NCBI RefSeq assembly: GCF_014805625.2
Contig: NW_023998417.1
Coordinates: forward strand, 14,162,871 to 14,226,870
Direction: 5' to 3'
Length of the DNA stretch: 64,000 bases
Origin: Glossina fuscipes
Lineage: Eukaryota > Arthropoda > Insecta > Diptera > Glossinidae
Numbering within the stretch: position 1 is the stretch's first letter; every line of letters starts with the position of its first letter. The notes beneath the pieces are model-generated. The model was not told where the DNA came from and searched no databases. It saw only the letters and a list, made by a program, of their open reading frames with translations. The position numbers were made by a program, and so were the translations under genes. Shown here piece after piece: positions 24,432 through 39,498 of the stretch.

Positions 24432-27400
24432 TCATTAAAACATCAAACCACACCTTTCCACCCATTTGTAATGACGAGAAACGGACGATGCCCCCGCCCC
24501 AAGTAAAGTTGTTTTGATAATAAAAACAAAATTTCCTTTTTTTTGATAAAAGACTAACGAAAGGGTTGGTAGGCCAAACTAAGACAATAGTTAGTGCAGT
24601 TAGCCATCCATGTTAGCCGATAATGACGAGGTCAGGCGGTGCGTTACGTTTGTCATTCGGCTTGTCATTACTAAAAGTATGGAAAACTTTACATTTACAT
24701 TATCTTCCTCTAAAGTAGAGCCTAGAGCGGATTTGCACAATTCAACACCACCTTGTAATTTTCGTTATCACTGTTTATTGATAGTAAGGTGAAATGACAA
24801 TTGAGCACACATTCGAAGGTGTGAAATATGCCAAAGTTGACAATTACGATTTGAATAGACGAACAAGGAAACAGACCTACGGACATACAGTAGGGCAATA
24901 TTCAGGGTCAACTCTTTCCTCTGGATATATACTAAAAGAATCGAAATTCCAATTTGAAAACAAAAGAATACTTTTAACAACATTTTCATAGTTCAAATAC
25001 TCGTTCATCGGCTTGGCTAAGAAATATTGACACGCTTATCGATGGTCCCCGAAAGTCGCTCAAAATCGAAATTTATTTTTGCACCTTTGTTCGGTATTGA
25101 TTTTCCATTAAATAACAATAAGTTGTCATAGCAATTGCTTTGTGCACATACTCAACCACTCATCTCCTTCATGTAAGCTTTAATAGCCTTTAATAAAAGG
25201 CTTCTGTAAAAATAGCTTCTAATAAACGATAATTGCTTCAAATAAACTTAAACGCAGTATGTGAGGTTAATTGGAAATGCCTAAAAATGACATTTCAGTT
25301 GCGATACGTAATTACAGCCAGAGGGATTTTTTAGTTACGTTTAGTAAAAATTTAATTTTGCGTATTAAAGAGAAAAAGTTGCAATTACGCGATATATGTA
25401 TGTATGTATGTAAACTTATAATATTATGTAATTCTTTTAATTTCATCCGACATCTTCTTTGGCAGGTCCTTGCTGACGTTTCCAAAGTAATACGGCGTGG
25501 TTTTGCAGCGAGAACGAGAATATACTTTAGGCGTTCGATCGTAAACGATCAAACAAGTAGATTGACACAAGCTTCAAAACAACATTTATGGTAATGCCCG
25601 CCTTCATGCCCACTCGCCTTTCCAACAACATTTAGACCTACATTTTTATTTTGTTCCCGTTTTACTTCAAGTTCGACTAGTCCTACTTTTAATAAAAATC
25701 TACAATAACAGGTTGTATGCCACTGCTGCTTTATTGCATCCTTTTTTCTGTGTCGTCCTTCATATAGATCCCGTGGCATACTTTTTCTTCGACAATAGTG
25801 TCATATATTAAATCTTTCCTATCTTTCCGTCTCAAACCTTTTCTATTAACATTCAAATATCAATTTTAGTCAAAGTAAGAATATCGTTCCGTGGCCGAAC
25901 CTATGGCTTTTCAAGCTGAGCTTAAGACTGCTGCCAATGAATGAGAATCGCTTGAATGGTTTGTGAAAGAAGAGAAGCTCGCAAAGGCGTAGGGGATTGA
26001 TTATAGTCGACATCCAGTAGGTTTCGTTTAAATCTAAATTGTTACGCAACCTGATGGGGAACAGGGAAGACGTTGGTTTGCCTAAATTCAATTTTCATGC
26101 ATAGATCGCATGAATGGGCAAACTGGATCAGTCAAGGAAAAACGGAACGGTGTGAAAAGGTGAACAAATTAAACAAAAAGATGTATATTTCAAAGATATT
26201 ACGTAATTCTGTTGCGGCATTACCACGAGCTCCTTATAAATGCCTATTGCGACGGTCTCCGGTAGCAAAAAGAATAAATTTGAAGTGAAAGCGATCGTAC
26301 CACAGTGAGAAGGACAGCTCCCACCACCAAGCTGTCGATGTTGTGTTAGAATGAGAAAATGTGTATGAACTATTTCCTCGTTTCTGGGCAAGAGGTTGCT
26401 TGTCTACACCTAGCGCCACCGCAACTTTGTGATACCTCAACAGAACTCAGCGAGCAATTAGGAATTAACTTAAATTCATCCTCTGATTAGGCAGCATAAG
26501 TGGTTGTTTACCTATAAACTCTTCTGTAACCCCTTCTAGAGTTGTCTTATTATACACGGCAGCCGTTTAACACGACATATTAATTTTCTAGAAAGTATTG
26601 ATAGCAGAGCTCCGTGGCGATATGATAATTGCTTCTTTAAAGAATTGTTTATGATAATTTGATTGAAAATTGTCTGAAGGAAACCGTATCAAGGTACATA
26701 TCGAATAGATTCTCATTAAAATATTTAAAATTTATAGCGAATGCATAAATGATTACATGAAATATAAATGCACAAAGAGAATAAAACAATGTATCTATCG
26801 CCTACGAAAAGGGCAGTCAATAACGAGATATTCCGCTTAATTCAATTTAGTAGTAAACAGTGAACAGAGTTATCCGCAACCGAATTGAACAAAAGCTTAT
26901 TTCGGCAGAAAGTTAAGCAAAATATTAACTTGAAATCAGTCTGTCGCTGTGAAGTTGCTGACACCAGAATGTGGTATGTGACAGTACGAAATTATTATTA
27001 TATTTAGTTTAAGAATAAAACATTAAACAAGAATCGCAACAGAATAGAAAATAATCAGCAGCTTATGTTCTTCTGAGACCAACACCGTTAAGAAAATCTA
27101 ATAATTGGACGCAACGATTTCTTGTTTGCAGAGGAAGCTGCTATTAGTCTTTTGCTCGCTCGTCTCTACAACAACTCGACTCAAATTATTGTCACATAAA
27201 ACTTAAAACAACGAAAAGAAAACAGGGATAGATGATAGATTCGATCCTATACTGGTGAACCCTACGATGCACAGATTTAAGGATCATAGAATCTAACACG
27301 ACCAGGAAAACTGAAACGAAATTAGGCATTATTAGGTGAAATCTCCTCCCCAATCCATGCTGGCAAAAATATGTACAGTGTACAAGGCATGCTCCAGTGC

Positions 27401-29247
27401 GTAGCAAATTTCTAAAAAAAAAAAACTTATGGATAATAAATTTTACTGAAAATTAATTATTATTGAGTGGTCGTCCAAATATTTAAATTCATATTTTCAT
27501 AATTAATTTCGTCCTTCCGTTATATTAACACGTTTTAATTTATTATTATGCAAATGTACTTTAATTGCAAGCTTTATTCATAGCACGTTTTTACAATTCT
27601 CATATTAATTTCTTTTCAAGAAAAACAAATAAAAAAAGGGAGAAAGTGGTGAACAATTATGTTATTGAAAAAATGAAGCATAATAAACAAATGCAATGAT
27701 AATATACTACCACAAAATGAGCGAGTAATAATGAGCGAGAAAATTATTGGTAGTCTTATGCGAACTTCAGGCACTCCTCGCCTGAATCTGAGCGGCTAGG
27801 TACGCAACTCTGAGGAGGATGGGCAAATCAAATCTAAATTAAAGACACTTATATGCAAAATACACTATGTGTTCTCTCTTTTCACGTTTCTTTATCAATG
27901 ATTACATGCACTTTTTGTCATATCTGCTATATTTCCGCCTTGTCACGGCTACTTCTGCAAACGAGATGATAAAGCAATACATGCTTAATGTTTCACTTAA
28001 AACCATATAAAGAGCAATTATTGTTGTTCGGTTATTGAAAAAAAAAAAAACCATTTAAAGAACACTTAAAAGCTTAACAAGAGATTTTTATTACGTATTC
28101 TGGTCTATTTTACTTTTAATCCTTTTTAAACCTGTAACGAAGGTATTAATTATCAGAGATGTTTGTTTTCAGCGTAAATAACGTTTTTTTTCATTGTTAT
28201 TAAAAATAAGCAGATTTTAGTTTATACGTATTTGGCGGCGTATGAGTAATTTAGTGCAAATAGTCCACAAATACGATAAGAAATAAGTCGTCACAATACA
28301 GCTTACTTTATAATCCAGATGGCGAAGCGAATGCATTTCTACGAAACGCATGAGAATCCTTTTTCCTTACGAAAACGAAGGCCATTGTTTGCCTTACGCT
28401 CACCTTTTGTCCACTTTGTCACCCAACTTACGTGTAGAGACACATTCTGTTGCGATTTTTTCAAAACATTTTAAGATGCTTAAGAACGACACCCGATTAA
28501 AGACACCCGTTGATTACTGCACAGTAAGACGCTAACAAAGTCAGTTAATTATCATGTAACGAAGAAGTTTGGATTCAGAACTTTACCATAAGTTACATAC
28601 ATTCATTTACTTAAAGATGTTAAAATTAGAATTTCGTAAATGAAAGCACTTTTGCTAACTAGGTCTATACCTACAGTCGAATACCTTTTGCTTGTTCGAT
28701 CGTTTTTCTCTTGTAATTCAACTGCCACTGCCCTACAAACATCCTATTCACTTTGCGTATTTTCGTCACATGTCTACCTCTCTTCTGGAAATTTAAAAAA
28801 TGGATATGGGAACGGAATCGTTTTTACTTTAATGAAACTGTGGTGAGAATTGCTGTCTTTCCAACGAAACAAGACACAAATGTGGATAGCCAGCCTGCTG
28901 AAGATGTAGTCATTCTTAGCAAGAATGCTAGCAACCTTAGATAAACTTGTACAAGTTAAAAGGAACGGTGTGTTGTCTTTTGATTGCGGTGTTGTTATGT
29001 AATATGGAATGGAAAACCAATTTCATGAAATTAAAAATTGCTTTAGGGAAATTTCCTTAAATTTGCAAATCGATTTTCGTTTTTCTTTCACTTAGTGCTG
29101 CTAAACATATTACTTAAGCGATATCAATTTGCGTATATTATGCGCTGTAAGCAATCAATTTCTGCTTATTTTGCATTTAGCATTTTTTCATTTGAATATT
29201 AAATGAACGGAGGGATAAGAGAAGCAAAAACAAGTATACTGATGACG

Positions 29248-29275
29248 GACCGACCGACCGACCGACCGACCGACC
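29248..29275. repeat. (GACC)7 microsatellite
   Basis: Seven exact GACC units, 28 bp, unusually GC-rich for this AT-rich intron. Confidence 0.95.
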
Positions 29276-32125
29276 ATCTTCTCTCATCCAGTAGATCTTG
29301 TGGTTTTACGTCGCATTTGTGCGGGTAATGTGTACATGTTAAGCAGATTTTTGCATGTGTTAGTGTAGTACATGTTTTTAACTTTTCTCCATCATACTGT
29401 TTGTTTTGCTTATTTGGCATACATCTGTTGTTTGTTAGATTTACTTCTTTACCGACTAAGCGTTGGTTGCATGCAAATGACTATGACGATGCTGCTATAC
29501 ACACTCGTAGCGTTAACTATGCCAACATGCTTACTACGTATAAAGGCATACACACATCAGAAAAATGTAATCCGGGTTTGTTGTTATGCTCGAAAGTAAC
29601 ATCTGTTCAATAAATGAATACTTGTGCGACTTATAGTTAACACTTACAAATTGAAAACTGGTTGGTGACGTTGTCGTTTTATATTTTTATTTATACGGGT
29701 GCATATGTCTTGTGTCTCCTCCTCAGCTCGTCAGAAATTGTTTGTTTGTTTGTTTGTTCGGGACTTCATGCTTTATGACATTGTTGTTGTATGCTTTCGT
29801 CTTTTCTATCAGAACTCGAAGCACATGAGTGCACACTCTTCTAGGATCTATAAAATCCATTGTTGTTACAAATGCTGCATGCATTCAAGTACAAGCCAAT
29901 CCTTACAATGACACTATAAGATTTTTTGTTGTTTTTATTTTACACCTCTATTTCTATCTCTGGGTGACATTTATAGGACAGTTGGATGCTTTTTTACATA
30001 ATATCGAAGGAAAATTTCCAAAAAACATTTGTACACAAATTTTCGTCTTCTTGCAATGCAAGATACATTTTTTATTAGCCAAAGGTGTCTCCACGAATTG
30101 TCAAAATATTGATCACAGTTCGAATTCTCTTTCCGTACTGAACAGCAATTTCCAGAGAGCATCTTTTTAGTCAATGGAGCAACTAGCACATGGGCTTTTT
30201 CTTGCGTAGATTGTTCGAATAAAGCTCTCCACTTGGATAGTGTCATGCCAACGGTGTGAGTAGGACAACTGAACAAACAACGGAATCTACACATATATAT
30301 ATTTTTGATCAGGCGCGCATAAGCATGATATATCCTATATTTTTTGCTTCATCAACGTCACCAACAAAATATTTCACCTTTCAAGTGAGTGGAGAATACT
30401 CCTTTTAGAGAAAATAGTTTGCCTTTTTAAGTAAATGCGAGAAATTAATAAAAGTAAAATATTTTCATTTAAATTATGGAAAGGAAAATGGAATTCATGG
30501 CCAGTTCACCAGAGGCTTTAATTTCATTTGAAGGTATGTACGAAAACTTTTAGGTTAATTAATAGAATGTTTACTTTATGATACATTGGTTTTTAAAATG
30601 AAAAAATTAAATCAATGAAAAAGTTTTCTAAACACAATTATGGTTCATGTTAAATCTATCTCTGCATGTAACTCGATTATATAACGTTTTGTTTATTGTT
30701 TTTACCTCACAATATACGAGCGCACACATGCATGGCCTGCTAACTAATGTCAATGCTTTTCAATACAGACTATAGGATGAACAAATGCGAAACTTTAGCC
30801 TCCCTCCTCCCGCTTTGTCTAATATGGCGAAATTAGGTTATGTTGGCTCAGTATTTCCAATAAATGATTTTTGTATTTATTAGAAATAAAACAGAAAAAA
30901 AATAATTTAAATAAATAAAAGAATAAACGATAAATAATTTGTGTATTCAGTTAATTGGAAAATCGCGGGTGACCTCAGAAAAACTGTAAAATACCCAGCT
31001 ATTTGGAATCTTTCACGTCGATCTGTCTATTCATTTACGAACACATACGAAAAATGCATTTTGTAGGCGTGAGAAAATAAATTTTGGAAGAAGCTCATAA
31101 GAGTGAGGACATTTAAGTGAATGTTTCTCGCTTTGTAGAAGTCATCGATCGACCGGATTTGTACCTTGCTGCTTAGAAGTGGCTTAGAAAAGTGTCACTA
31201 AAGCGTCTTTGTAAATGTCAGTAGCAGAGCAAACAACAAGGCTCAGGTCATTCAGTCAAAGTAAATAAATTTTAGAATCGCTGAGAGAATGTGTTGCAGT
31301 TGCTAGTAAGCCTACTCAACACTGCGACCAGCGGCATGTATAATTTTATTTTAAATAGCGCTGTAATTTTTTTTAGTTAACCCAAAAAAGGTGTTTGAGT
31401 TGCTGTTTATTTAAATAATAATAATAATAATAAGCTTGTTTGTATAGGCTTTCTTCCGATAATATTTCGAATTAAAGATTTTTTTCGATAACTCGGATCT
31501 ACATCATTTGCGGACGAAGTTTTTTATTTATTTCATGCATAAGTCACTTTAATAATTACTATAAATCTTTTTTTTTTGGCACTTGGCCATAATTCTAAAA
31601 CGGAATGCCTTTAAAAAAAAAAAAAAACTCAGCCATTTCAGCCATGAAAGAGATCCCAGAGCAAGGCCTTAAAATCTCTCTGGATTGAGGGCAAAATGCC
31701 AAAGCAAAATTCATTTTGAAGGCAGACAAAGTTGAATATTGTAATAAATTCAAAATCCATGACCTAAACTAATTTTAGTTTACCCAGTTTCTGTCACTGC
31801 AACGCGTACGTAATAATGCATTTTTCTGGATAGATGTGTTCTATAAGTCATTTTTATTTATTTCATTCTATTCTCTCTCTTTCTCTCGTTGTTGAACTCT
31901 CTTTTTCATAGCTTTTTAGCTACCGAAAACACACCCCAACTACATCTTTTTACCGAAATCCTTGAACCTACATTGTTGTGTATTTTATGTTTTTTTTCAT
32001 TTTTTGTTTTGTTTTCTGTTTGTTAACATTTTAAAGGGGTCTTTAGCATTCTAAAGCTTTAAGTCATTATGCAATCTTTGAAATTGTTTACATATCCCCA
32101 GTACACGTTCGCTTTGCGTTGCGCT

Positions 32126-32150
32126 GCTTTGCTTTGCTTTGCTTTGCTTT
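32126..32150. repeat. (GCTTT)5 microsatellite
   Basis: Five exact pentamer copies, preceded by related degenerate units (GCTTTGCGTTGC) from 32111. Confidence 0.95.
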
Positions 32151-34080
32151 AGCTAAGTCCATGAAGGCTCTCGCAAACAGATAAAGAGTGAAAAGAAAAC
32201 GAGAAATGGAAGAAGAAAACCTAGAAAATAAATAAAAATCAATAAAATGCGGCAAAACGTGCACGTTGGCCTACAGAAAAGCAAAGCGAAAAGGGAAAAT
32301 GCTGATAAAACACAATCAACGATAACAACAACAACAACAGCAACATATGCGATACAAGCACAGTTCAGGTCACATGGCTTAACATGTGTTCTTCACCGAC
32401 AACAAATATTAAATAATATTTTCCATTTTCCATTTAGAAAGGTAAAGGAGAAATAGTTAGCTATTGTGAACTCTTGCCATGAGAGCAATTATTAAAAGGT
32501 TGAAAATTTTTGATTTTTTTCTCTTTTCATGAGCAGACAAAACAAGATTAGCTCATTCGATGATTATAACATTTTCAATTTGTCGTCATTGCCTGCCATA
32601 TTGCTCAGCATTGGTATTTTGCTATTTGAACGCCGCAGTCACCATGAAATCAACTTTCTCTTTACCTTACACTATAAAGATATATTAAATCATTCGTTAC
32701 CCTTCTTAGTCTAATACCTTCGCATGGCCTTGTTAAGGGGGGTCTAAAAGAGGTCCGTGAAGTTTATAAACTCCACGATCCGTGCGTATTTGTGGGTATA
32801 ATCTTCAAGTATTTTTTCCAAAAGTCGTAGACTGCTTTTCTGTTTGTTTGAAAGGAGCACGCACTTCCTTGAGCTTGCATTGCACTTGCACATCCGAACA
32901 CGAAATTTTATACTCTTTAATAGAAAATATTTTACTGCAATCCTTTGCGTAATAAACGCGTAATACTAAAGTGAATTTTTCCTAAGGTGAAATTTTCAAA
33001 TCGCCGGCGACGGCGACAACTGTGACGCAGAAGAGAACTAACTTCTTGACTATTCCAATCGTTAGTTTTATCAAGAAATTTTATTTATCTTCAGAAAAAC
33101 TGCACTTAATGGAACGTATGACTTGAACTTCTGCTAAAAAAAGTTGCGACAAAACATTTTACTTACTATCTTAATTTCCTGCTATACAGGCAGTGACAAC
33201 TCGATCCACAAATTTTCTTTCAATTACGGCAGCGAAGAATACTGATGGGATTTTTTCGACTTTTGCTATTGAGAAAGATTTGAAAATATTTCAAATTTTA
33301 TGAAACATTTCGAATTGTATTTCGATTTTCTTGGTCATCAATCGCGTATATAAAATGAAATGGCTTAGGTGTTCTTAATTCCCCTTAGACCTTGGTCCGG
33401 AAACGGTAATAAATTCTATGTGATGCCTTTACTAAGATTAGAAAGCGCGTTATTATTGTGAACGCCCTAGGGTATGTTTTAAGTTTTACATCTTTTTACG
33501 ACTTTACCCCGCACACGTAAAAAACTTTTATATGCTTTGAGATCTCGCTTTACATTTCATCTAAATTTTAAATGCTCGCTATGACTGCAATTTTCAAAGC
33601 ACTTTGTTGAACCATATTGTCACTATCTTTTTTCATTTTTTTTTTTTTTTTTTTTTTATTTATTAATATCCTATATAAACTTTGGATTTTTATTCAAGAG
33701 TTCCTTTCCATTGTTTTCTTCTCTTTCACTTTCTGTTTTTATCAATTTATCAGTAGTTTTTCTCAGCTATTTTTATTAACAAACATTCATACCTAAATCA
33801 AAGATATTTACAAAAATTCAAAATATTGGAAAATTTGAAAATTAATTTAGCAAAAAATAAAACATATTCAGAAGCTTAGTTAGATAGTAGATAGGAAAAA
33901 GCATAACAACTTACGTATGTTTTAATCGAAAACGTAGTCGCAAGATTATTGTTATTAGTTGAGTAGTTTCGAGTAGAGGAAAACAAAATAATATTCAGTG
34001 AATTTAGAAAAAAAATTTTTGAAATATATTAATTTTATAAATATATATATATAATATATATCTTTATCAAGATAATATAT

Positions 34081-34082
<2 letters not shown>

Positions 34083-34122
<40 letters not shown>
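34083..34122. repeat. (AT)20 microsatellite
   Basis: Forty bases of perfect AT alternation, preceded at 34041-34060 by more AT repeats. Frames through it encode only Tyr-Ile strings and are artefacts. Confidence 0.95.
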
Positions 34123-34130
<8 letters not shown>

Positions 34131-34382
34131 GAGAAAAGATTATTATTTTCACTAATTAGTTTAATGAATATAACCTTAAAAGCCATACCCAGAAAATTCA
34201 TATTTCTCTGGCGCTTTCACTGAATACTATCTCGCCTTTGAGTCCGTTGTGTATGTTGGTTGGTTGGTGGTGGTTTGAGTTGACTTAAAGCAGTATTTGT
34301 ACTTTGTAGGTTTTCACTTTGTTTATTTTTTCTTATATTCTTCTATCTTTTATTGTAAATTAAAGCATTCGTTTAGAATGTG

Positions 34383-34443
34383 GTTGCTGTTGTTGTTTGC
34401 TCAGTTGTTGTTGTTGTTGTTGTTGTTCTTGTTGTTGCTGTTG
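34383..34443. repeat. GTT trinucleotide repeat
   Basis: An imperfect TTG/GTT run of about 60 bp with interruptions (GCT, CTT). On the minus strand it could read as polyglutamine or polyasparagine codons, but it lies in no open coding context. Confidence 0.85.
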
Positions 34444-37400
34444 GTATGAACATAGAAACATTTGTATATTAGTATTTATTGTGTTTCCTCTTTTTCTTTT
34501 TTAATTTAATTGCTTTATAGCTAAGCAATGTTGCGGTTGATGTGTTTATTGAACGGTAGTACCGCTCGCTTTGAAGCACTTTTTGCACTGAACTAGTAGC
34601 GTTCATGATTCTGGTTGTCAACTGTCAACGAAGAATATTTAATGCAACTGTTCAACTCTGCTGTGCTGTGCTGTGAAAAACACCGAAATCCTGAGACGAA
34701 TGTCAACAGCACGACACCACAAAACGACGATTACTTATAGATAAACGAGTCGCCGTACTATTGCCAGCAGCAGCAGGATTCCGAGATAACTATGTAATAC
34801 AATCCCCGTATTAAAGGATTTTTTTTGAGCCACGTTGACTTTTTGGCCCATAACTCCGAGTGATTTATGAGCAATATATAGCTAAACAATTACTTGCATC
34901 AATTTTGCCATATTTTCATTTTGATGAAGATTTGCGCTGCACTAAACTCTCCTACACATATGTTTCATTTCACTTTACATTGGATATATAAAACTGACAC
35001 TTGTTGGCTGACTTTGCGTTTTTTAGAGAAGTTGTTCTTCACTGAAATGAAGTCGGTGTGAAAGTAGGAGGTATCCTGTGACTTCCTGAGGTTTTTATGC
35101 GAAAAATTATATGCCTCGTAAACGATAGTTTGAGTTAATACGTCTTCCCATTTTTGTTTTTTATTTTTCGGTTTTTGCTTTTAAATATCTTTTTACTTCA
35201 GTTTGAAAATGTATTCGCATTGAGAACACATTTTTTGCTCGTACTGATAAGCCGAGTGATAACGATGTGATAATGACAATGATGAAGTTTAGATGCTCCA
35301 GTAATCATTACATCAGCACACTCCCCAACAATTGTATATTAAAAACGAATATTTAGGGCAGTAGAGGACAAACAAGAGAAGATGAACTGAATGATGCGCG
35401 CTACTGAGCACTTTTGCAAACCACTCAAAATGTTCTCAGTATGACGCGTGTGACTAACAAAAAAAAAAAAAAAAAAAAAATGAGGGGGAGGAAAAAACGA
35501 GAAACTGACGTGAGAGAGACGGAAACTAGAAAACTGTTTCGTCTATTAGGCGCACGTGCTTAAAATGTGAATGAGTGATTGTTTTTTTTTCTTTCTTTTT
35601 TTTATCTTTCTTTCTTTCGTTGAGCTTGACTCGGCAAGCGCATACTCGTACACGCTGAGTGCAATTTGAGTTTTCAATTAAAGGGACTCTATAAGAGATA
35701 GTTGTTTATTTCGAAAATTCATACACTTTACCCCTAATTCTACAGTTTTTTTATATATATAGATTTTCAAATTTGCTGATATTTACAACATTTTTTACAT
35801 TTTTTACAAGATGCGTTTTTCTTTGCACATATACCCAAAATAAAAGGGGACCTATTCGTATAGTGTTTAAGTAAAATTTAATTGAACATGCAAAACGTAT
35901 ATCGGGGAAATTCCTTTGAGCAAAGAGTTACTTCTTACTAACGATGGATTATCTTAAATATATGTACTTTTGCTAAAAATTAACAAACAAAAGTAAATTC
36001 TAAAGTAAATTCGTTTCAGTGAACTTTGTTCTAATGAAATTTGTTTTAAGCTTCTAAGATAAGTTGACGGTTAAAGCAAAACATTTAATTTATATACAGA
36101 AATGCTGATTGAATCTAAAAGTTCTATAAGAGACAACTCTTTTTTTCTTTTTTTTAGTTTACACACAATTTTTTAATGGACATTTTGAACTTTAAGGTGA
36201 TTAGGGTCCTGTGAGGTACGGTAGCCTTTATTCTTATGTCCCTCAATAGATATGGCATTAATTTTGGAAACAAAGCTTTTCATAACTTAGCTTGAGTGAA
36301 GTGGACTTGCCAAGTGTAAAAGTCGAACGCAACGCTACACCAGTGGACGGGTTCTAGACTTGAAAATTTGGCGAAAGTTAGTAAAGAATGTTTCTTCGCA
36401 TATCTTTCGATCGAATATAAATTGAACACTGCTTGAGTGTCACTTGAGAGAACCTTTAGAACGCACGTCTGTCATATACGCGTGCTACCTACGTTGCCTA
36501 TGCTCTTTTAGTAATGGATAAGTTTTTTTTACACGAAGTAATAAAATGAAAAACGTGGTTTGTTCTTCATATCACTTCACAGTAGAAGCAATGCTTTTAC
36601 ATATTGTTCCATCCCATTGAGGCGCAGGCCATAGATTGCCTATTAGTTCTTCCAGTTTATTCCATGGGATATTTCTGCTGTTGAAACCTGTTGTTTAAAC
36701 ATACTTTCACAGCAAGGCCACCATGCGTGTACTTTAAGCTGCTACACAAGGACTTTTGATTTGGTGGAACCGATAAAGTAGAAAACGCTGCTGGCTTTAA
36801 ATGAGATGAACTGAGATAAACCAACTGAACTTTGAATGTTACACAAAATTGCTTATCCTTATCGAATTCCAATATCAGCATTACAAGTCACTTAAAGAAC
36901 AAATAACAGGCTCAGCTTTAAATTGTCGAGGAATTGGCTTGACCTCCGCAATACGGAGCAGAATTTTAATAAGATTCTTGATCCTAGCTTCCTATGGGAT
37001 TAACAAGTTCAAAAAAAAAAAAACTGTATTTGAAAAACAATTCACATCGCAAGTGGAAGATGCATTGGAAATTTCCGGAAGTAATAAAACTTCGTTAGGG
37101 AACGAGAATCCTACATACGCAATACGTGTTACGTTAATACGTGTTATGTAAGAGATTGACAATGGCTGGCGTTTGTTTGACTGTGACGGAAATCTTAGCC
37201 GATTTGCCTGCTCGACGGTACAGAATATAAAGTTCAAGTAGACGGTTTACTAATTACAAGGAAGTTGTAGCAACTTTCAAAGAAACTCCGGTGAATTGGT
37301 TTGTCTTGAGAGAAAGAATAAATTTTTGGAAAAACGGTTTCATTGCTGCCTTATTGCTTAGATATTAAATGTTCGATTTTTCTAAATAAAAGTTGTATGC

Positions 37401-39472
37401 GCACACACAATTCCTGACTGATGTGTATGTAGTAAGCAGAAAACATTTGAAAAATGGCAAACAAAAGTTGACTGAGACCATATTCATCACTTGGCGAGAA
37501 AGTGCAAAAGGACGGGGAAAAAATTATCTTAAATAATTTCATTAAGAAACAAATGCATTAAGAAGTAAGGATAACGAAATTATTAAGTCGCTTGTACACG
37601 CACTCATAGGCACATTCGCGCACGACGAGACAGACAGACAGACAGACGTTCATATATCGACAGATTTATAAGGAGAAATCATGAAAAGTAATTCGTAGAG
37701 AAAACTTGATAACTTAGAGACAAAAGAAGGAAATAAAATTACAATCAACATAACATGAACGCACTTGAGTACACCTAGAATTGACGAACACCATATGCGA
37801 TCAGGGAGTAGATATCTTGTAGTAGACTTCTTACAATCATTTCGGTAATTGCTGACTATCATAGTCTCTTCGATGATTGCATTAACGTTTGGCTAATGAT
37901 CGTTATTATCAAGTTTGTGACACCAAACAGCAAAGTTGTATGTCTTGAAGTGATTTTCTCTTGTTTACAAGTAATTGTTCAGAGAAGTCAAGAAATTATG
38001 AAAGACAAAAATTATACAAATTTTTAAAGTTTTTCGAAAGAGACTCTTAATTGCGTTTTGTTTGTATGGACAAAGTGCTGCTAGTAATCACATCTGCTGT
38101 GTTTGTCGTATTAGAAGGAAGTGCCGGCCACTCGGTCACTTTGATGTTGAAATTTAAAGCATTCCATAAGTACGGTGCTAAGCTGCTTTTTTTTTTGTTT
38201 CTTTTTGTGTTTGTTTTTATGTCATTTACGCAACTTTTCAATTAAGTTCAAATATTGAAACGATTAGACGGACGATTTAAGCTGAAAATTAAATTAGGAG
38301 AATTTATTTTTCATATAGATTTGTGCACGTTCGTGTGATCTGTGCGCTTTAGCTTAGTTTTCTTCTCTAATTTAAGGCACGCAGAGGTATTAAATAACCT
38401 CATCATTGCTAGGACACGCAGAGCATTTAAAGATATCAGAAATAATAAGAGAATGAAAAGAAAAGGAAATGTCATCAGTACCTTACAACGGTAACGTCGT
38501 CTTCGCCCGCTATCTTCGAGCTGTAATATGCCAATATGTCGTTGTCGGTTTTTCCTTTGCTTGTTACGTGCACTCATACACACAAATACACTTATACTTT
38601 ATATACTTTCAGAGTTCTCTAATCTTTAATGGCTGTTTCCTTGGCTCTCTTTCTTAATCAGGATAGAAACTTAACATACCATAAATAATAATGACTTTCT
38701 TTTCTTTGGCTCTCCCCTCACCCTTATGTCCTACAATAAATTTAATTTTCTATCATTATTTGACACATAACTTAAATCTTCTTTCCGTAATACGTCGTCT
38801 TGACTTAGCTTAGATTTGATATGTATGTCGCTAATATGCAAATGAAAAGTGGGGAAGGGAGAGAAGCTAAAGTTTTCTTTTTTACATCTACTTAAAAACT
38901 GTTCGAATAAATGCAAAAACGGGCGTGTACTTCTTCTAGTCGTTTAGCTGACGTTAGCTATCGTTAATGCACTACTTACATATTCAATTATAATTAGGAT
39001 TTTTGTAAATCCTTCACATTATCCGACGGATTTAAGAGCTTCTATGTGTACATACACTCAGGCGTTTATGAATTAAAAATTCTTTCATTGCCATTTTTTT
39101 AAAATATTTTTTTTCTCCTCTGAAATAATTGTATTGAAAACATTGGTTATGTAATTGAATTTGTTGCTAGTGCTGAAAACTTCAAAAAAAAAAAAAAAAA
39201 AGAAAATATGACAAATTTTACATTTTCTTACTCAAAGAAAAATAAATATAATAATAATAATAATAATAAGAGGAAGAGCATTCAAATTAAGGGAGAGTAA
39301 CAAGAACAATAAGTGGATAAAAGAAATGCGATAATTAAATATTCCTGAACGATAAATTCATTTCACATAGTTAGGTCTTTGAAATTTTAAACCGATTTAT
39401 TTTATTTGAAAAATATTAATTATTATTATTGACATAAAAAAGGGCTGAGTCCTTCCCTCTCTCTCTGCCTCA

Positions 39473-39498
39473 CTCTCTCTCTCTCTCTCTCTCTCTCT
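39473..39498. repeat. (CT)13 microsatellite
   Basis: A perfect CT run, preceded by a shorter CTCTCT stretch from about 39457. In the cpx transcript it would be a GA repeat. Confidence 0.95.

Larger units (their letters stand above)
24525..34020. other. cpx: cpx intron sequence, no gene recognised
   Basis: About 9.5 kb of AT-rich sequence. It contains (GACC)7 at 29248-29275, (GCTTT)5 at 32126-32150, an AAT run near 31417-31431 and T or A runs. Open frames here are 60-113 codons, mutually overlapping on both strands, and show no family motifs. I see nothing else in it. Confidence 0.6.

Noticed and set aside
28391..28411. Candidate cpx start-exon donor (minus-strand AAAAG|GTGAGC)
   Set aside because: The preceding codons do not resemble the complexin N-terminus and contain no nearby MAAFIAK-like start.
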